Source: Rhodococcoides kyotonense | GTDB taxonomy: Bacteria > Actinomycetota > Actinomycetes > Mycobacteriales > Mycobacteriaceae | DNA length: 64,000 nucleotides | Assembly: GCF_900188125.1 (NCBI RefSeq) | Contig: NZ_FZOW01000008.1 | Location: forward strand, 186,001 to 250,000 | Reading direction: 5' to 3' | Program-made: the position numbers and the translations under genes | Part shown: positions 62,167 to 64,000 of the stretch, piece by piece | Numbering within the stretch: the stretch's first letter is position 1 | Layout: every line of letters starts with the position of its first letter | Notes under the pieces: model-generated | The model's input: only the letters and a program-made list of their open reading frames with translations | The model's database searches: none | What the model was told of the DNA's origin: nothing

Positions 62167-62963
62167 CGGGACGCGCTGACGTTGCCAAGCATCCGCCCGG
62201 AGATGAGTACCGCGAGCCTCCTGGTCACCAACCGAGTGCTGATCGAGGAAATCCAGTTCGCGATGCCGGATACGGTGCTCGGCGGGTTGAACGTGCGGTC
62301 GAGCGCCGAGAATGCCGCCGCTACAACCTGTTCCGCCGTCTGTTTGCGTCCTACCGCAGCATCCTCGGTCCCGACGACGTCGAAGAATTCGGTCTCGGTG
62401 GGGCCGGGTGACACGGCGAGAACCGACAGCGTCGTCCCGCGCGCCTCGAACCACAACGCCTCGGTGAAGCTCAGGACGAACGCCTTGGTCGCCCCGTACA
62501 CAGCCATCCCGGGAGTGGGCTGATAGGCAGCCGTGCTCGCGATGTTCACCAGCGCACCGTGGCCGGTGAGCAGATCCGGCATGAAGACTCTCGAAAGCTC
62601 CACGAGGGAGCCGACATTCAGCTGAATTTCACGGGCAGCTCGATCGGCGTCGGCGCCGACGAAAGCGCCGTGCGACCCGAAGCCTGCGTTGTTGACGAGC
62701 GACGACACGGTGATTCCTCTGTCGTCCAACTGCTGCTTGAGCCTTGCACCGGCGCCGGGTTTGGCGAGATCGGCCGGCAACACCGTCACGGCAACATCGT
62801 GTTTCGAACGAATCTGTGCCGCAACATCTTCGAGCCGATCGACACGCCGAGCTACCAACACCAGATCGGCCCCTCGCGCAGCAAACCGATGCGCGAATTC
62901 GGTACCGAGCCCCGCGCTGGCCCCAGTGATGAGAACGGTGGTGTTTCGAACGTCGAGCGTCAT
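62154..62963 (-). CDS. short-chain dehydrogenase of the YqjQ/DltE-like class
   Basis: 269 residues from ATG 62963 (GGGAGG upstream); the frame stays open into the divergent TetR gene. LITGASAGLGTEFAHRFAARGADLVLVARR is the NADP site, VNNAGFGSHGAF and YGATKAFVLSFTEAL hold the catalytic Asn, Tyr and Lys. Substrate unknown. It shares the operator at 63015 with the TetR gene, which probably represses it. Confidence 0.87.
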   Translation of the reverse strand: MTLDVRNTTVLITGASAGLGTEFAHRFAARGADLVLVARRVDRLEDVAAQIRSKHDVAVTVLPADLAKPGAGARLKQQLDDRGITVSSLVNNAGFGSHGAFVGADADRAAREIQLNVGSLVELSRVFMPDLLTGHGALVNIASTAAYQPTPGMAVYGATKAFVLSFTEALWFEARGTTLSVLAVSPGPTETEFFDVVGTEDAAVGRKQTAEQVVAAAFSALDRTFNPPSTVSGIANWISSISTRLVTRRLAVLISGRMLGNVSASRQVV

Positions 62964-63014
62964 GAGATGCCTCCCTCGAATCGGATGAAGACCAATGTAG
63001 GCAGTGACACCATA

Positions 63015-63029
63015 GTTGTCAATGACAAC
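63015..63029. promoter_or_regulatory. TetR operator between SDR and tetR
   Basis: GTTGTCAATGACAAC, a perfect 7-bp dyad with one central base, in the 86-bp divergent region. Position and symmetry fit a TetR autoregulatory operator controlling both genes. Confidence 0.7.
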
Positions 63030-63049
63030 ATTGAGATAGGCTGAACTCC

Positions 63050-63637
63050 GTGCCCGAACAGCCCTACCACCACGGAAACCTGCGATCGACCCTTCTCGAA
63101 CAAGCAGAGGCGACGCTGACCCGAGTGGGTGTCGAGGGCTTGTCGCTGCGACAGTTGGCCCGGGACGTCGGCGTGAGTCATGCAGCACCGAGCAAGCACT
63201 TTCGCGACAAACAAACGCTGCTCGACGCCCTGGCCGAATCCGGGTTCCACAGGATGACCGCGGCCATGACCAATGCCGTCGACGGTCCGGCGGACGCCCG
63301 CTCCCGAATGTTCGCGCTCGCGCACACCTACGTCCACTTCGCGTTGGACAACGCCGCGCTCCTGGCGCTGATGTACAGCACCAAACACACACCGGGCGCG
63401 ACGGCGCAGCTGATAGCCGCCGGGCAGTCGTCGATGGATCTGACGGTCTCGGTCGTCGAGGACGCTCAGGCGTCGGGAGACATCCGATCAGGTGACGCCA
63501 AGACCATTGCCCTCGTGACGTTCTCGACGTTCCACGGGATCGCAACTCTTGCCGCAGGTCAAATGCTCGACGGTGCCGATGTCGACGTGGTCGTCGAGGC
63601 CGCGGCCAGTCTGCTGTGGGCCGGCCTTACCGCCTGA
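63050..63637 (+). CDS. TetR-family transcriptional regulator
   Basis: 195 residues from GTG 63050. HTH: LEQAEATLTRVGVEGLSLRQLARDVGVSHAAPSKHFRDKQTLLDAL (about 16-61), with the WHG-type C-terminal domain (YVHFALDNAALLALMYS). It is divergent from the SDR at 62154 and likely responds to that enzyme's substrate. Confidence 0.87.
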   Translation: MPEQPYHHGNLRSTLLEQAEATLTRVGVEGLSLRQLARDVGVSHAAPSKHFRDKQTLLDALAESGFHRMTAAMTNAVDGPADARSRMFALAHTYVHFALDNAALLALMYSTKHTPGATAQLIAAGQSSMDLTVSVVEDAQASGDIRSGDAKTIALVTFSTFHGIATLAAGQMLDGADVDVVVEAAASLLWAGLTA

Positions 63638-63773
63638 TCACCCTGGAATAATTCACCGAACTTGATTGTCTTAACATTCGCACATGGAGTGGTGTACTCT
63701 TCAATCACAATAGTGACACAGCACACATGACGGGTCCCACACCGACCCGTCCCGAATCCGGAAGGACACATCG

Positions 63774-64000
63774 ATGTCTGTATCCAACACAGTCGTGTCC
63801 AACACGCCAGAACTCACCCCGGCCCTCGCCCGGCGAGTTCACCGGCATCACGTCGTCATCATCGGCTCCGGGTTCGGTGGGCTGTTCGCAGCGAAACAAC
63901 TGCGCAAAGCCAACGTCGACGTCACGTTGATCGCGAAGACCACCCACCACCTGTTCCAGCCGCTGCTGTACCAGGTGGCCACCGGCATCCTCTCCGAAGG
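63774..64000 (+). CDS. ndh: type II NADH dehydrogenase, 3' end outside window
   Basis: The first 75 codons are visible from ATG 63774 (GGAAGG upstream). HHVVIIGSGFGGLFAAKQLRKANVDVTLIAKTTHHLFQPLLYQVATGILSEG is the FAD-binding start typical of actinobacterial Ndh. The enzyme passes electrons from NADH to menaquinone without pumping protons. The 136 bp upstream are AT-rich for this genome (TTGATT, AATAGT) and hold the promoter; no other gene is seen there. Confidence 0.85.
   Translation, partial: MSVSNTVVSNTPELTPALARRVHRHHVVIIGSGFGGLFAAKQLRKANVDVTLIAKTTHHLFQPLLYQVATGILSE

Noticed and set aside
63795-63806. GTGTCCAACACG inside ndh as a fourth acid-sugar regulon site
   Set aside because: It lies within coding sequence and lacks the ATNNATNNAT box nine bases beyond and a -10 at 17 bp.

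Overview
The window is typical high-G+C actinobacterial chromosome, most like Rhodococcus or a close Nocardiaceae relative. The evidence is GC-rich codon use, many GTG/TTG starts, an actinobacterial group 1h (group 5) [NiFe]-hydrogenase locus and several acyl-CoA enzymes. I see no tRNA, rRNA, CRISPR, transposase or phage gene. The genus is an inference from gene content, not a database result.

Layout. 1-7163: end of an ABC-F ATPase, an alpha/beta hydrolase, an MHS-type transporter, a flavin monooxygenase, an acyl-CoA synthetase and a hemerythrin. 7260-21037: one tightly packed plus-strand operon of 16 genes for a high-affinity H2-oxidising hydrogenase, in the order hypA, hypB, small subunit, large subunit, a NifU/Rieske-like electron-transfer candidate, three uncharacterised proteins (two DUF families and one unassigned), a 39-residue membrane peptide, maturation protease, hypC1, hypF, hypC2, hypD, hypE and a DUF6390-like gene. 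20973-28866: a polyol module. A SorC-type regulator and an ABC transporter run leftwards; a sorbitol-type dehydrogenase and a mannitol 2-dehydrogenase run rightwards from a shared operator.

28897-49029 is an acid-sugar island. It encodes uronate dehydrogenase, four enolase-superfamily dehydratases (talarate/galactarate type, two glucarate type, one of unknown specificity), 5-keto-4-deoxyglucarate dehydratase and alpha-ketoglutarate semialdehyde dehydrogenase. Together these form the oxidative hexuronate route to 2-oxoglutarate. The island also has a sugar ABC transporter, an esterase, an unknown TIM-barrel-like protein, two D-2-hydroxyacid dehydrogenases, a universal stress protein, and IclR and LysR regulators. 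49364-55595 is a Dpp/Opp-type ABC transporter plus a TSUP exporter. 55657-63637 holds xylulokinase, a TetR gene, an acyl-CoA dehydrogenase/3-hydroxyacyl-CoA dehydrogenase pair, two SDRs, an acyltransferase, a small membrane protein and a second TetR gene. A type II NADH dehydrogenase runs off the right edge.

The least explained structure is intergenic. Six copies of a 20-nt inverted repeat (family A) sit at gene 3' ends, often between convergent genes. They supply stop codons and even the same C-terminal HVHENT tail to two unrelated enzymes. Two smaller palindromic families (B and C) behave similarly. Three minus-strand acid-sugar genes share one promoter architecture with exact spacing (TTGGAC -35, 17-bp spacer, and an upstream activator-like box at fixed distance), which points to one regulon spanning 20 kb.
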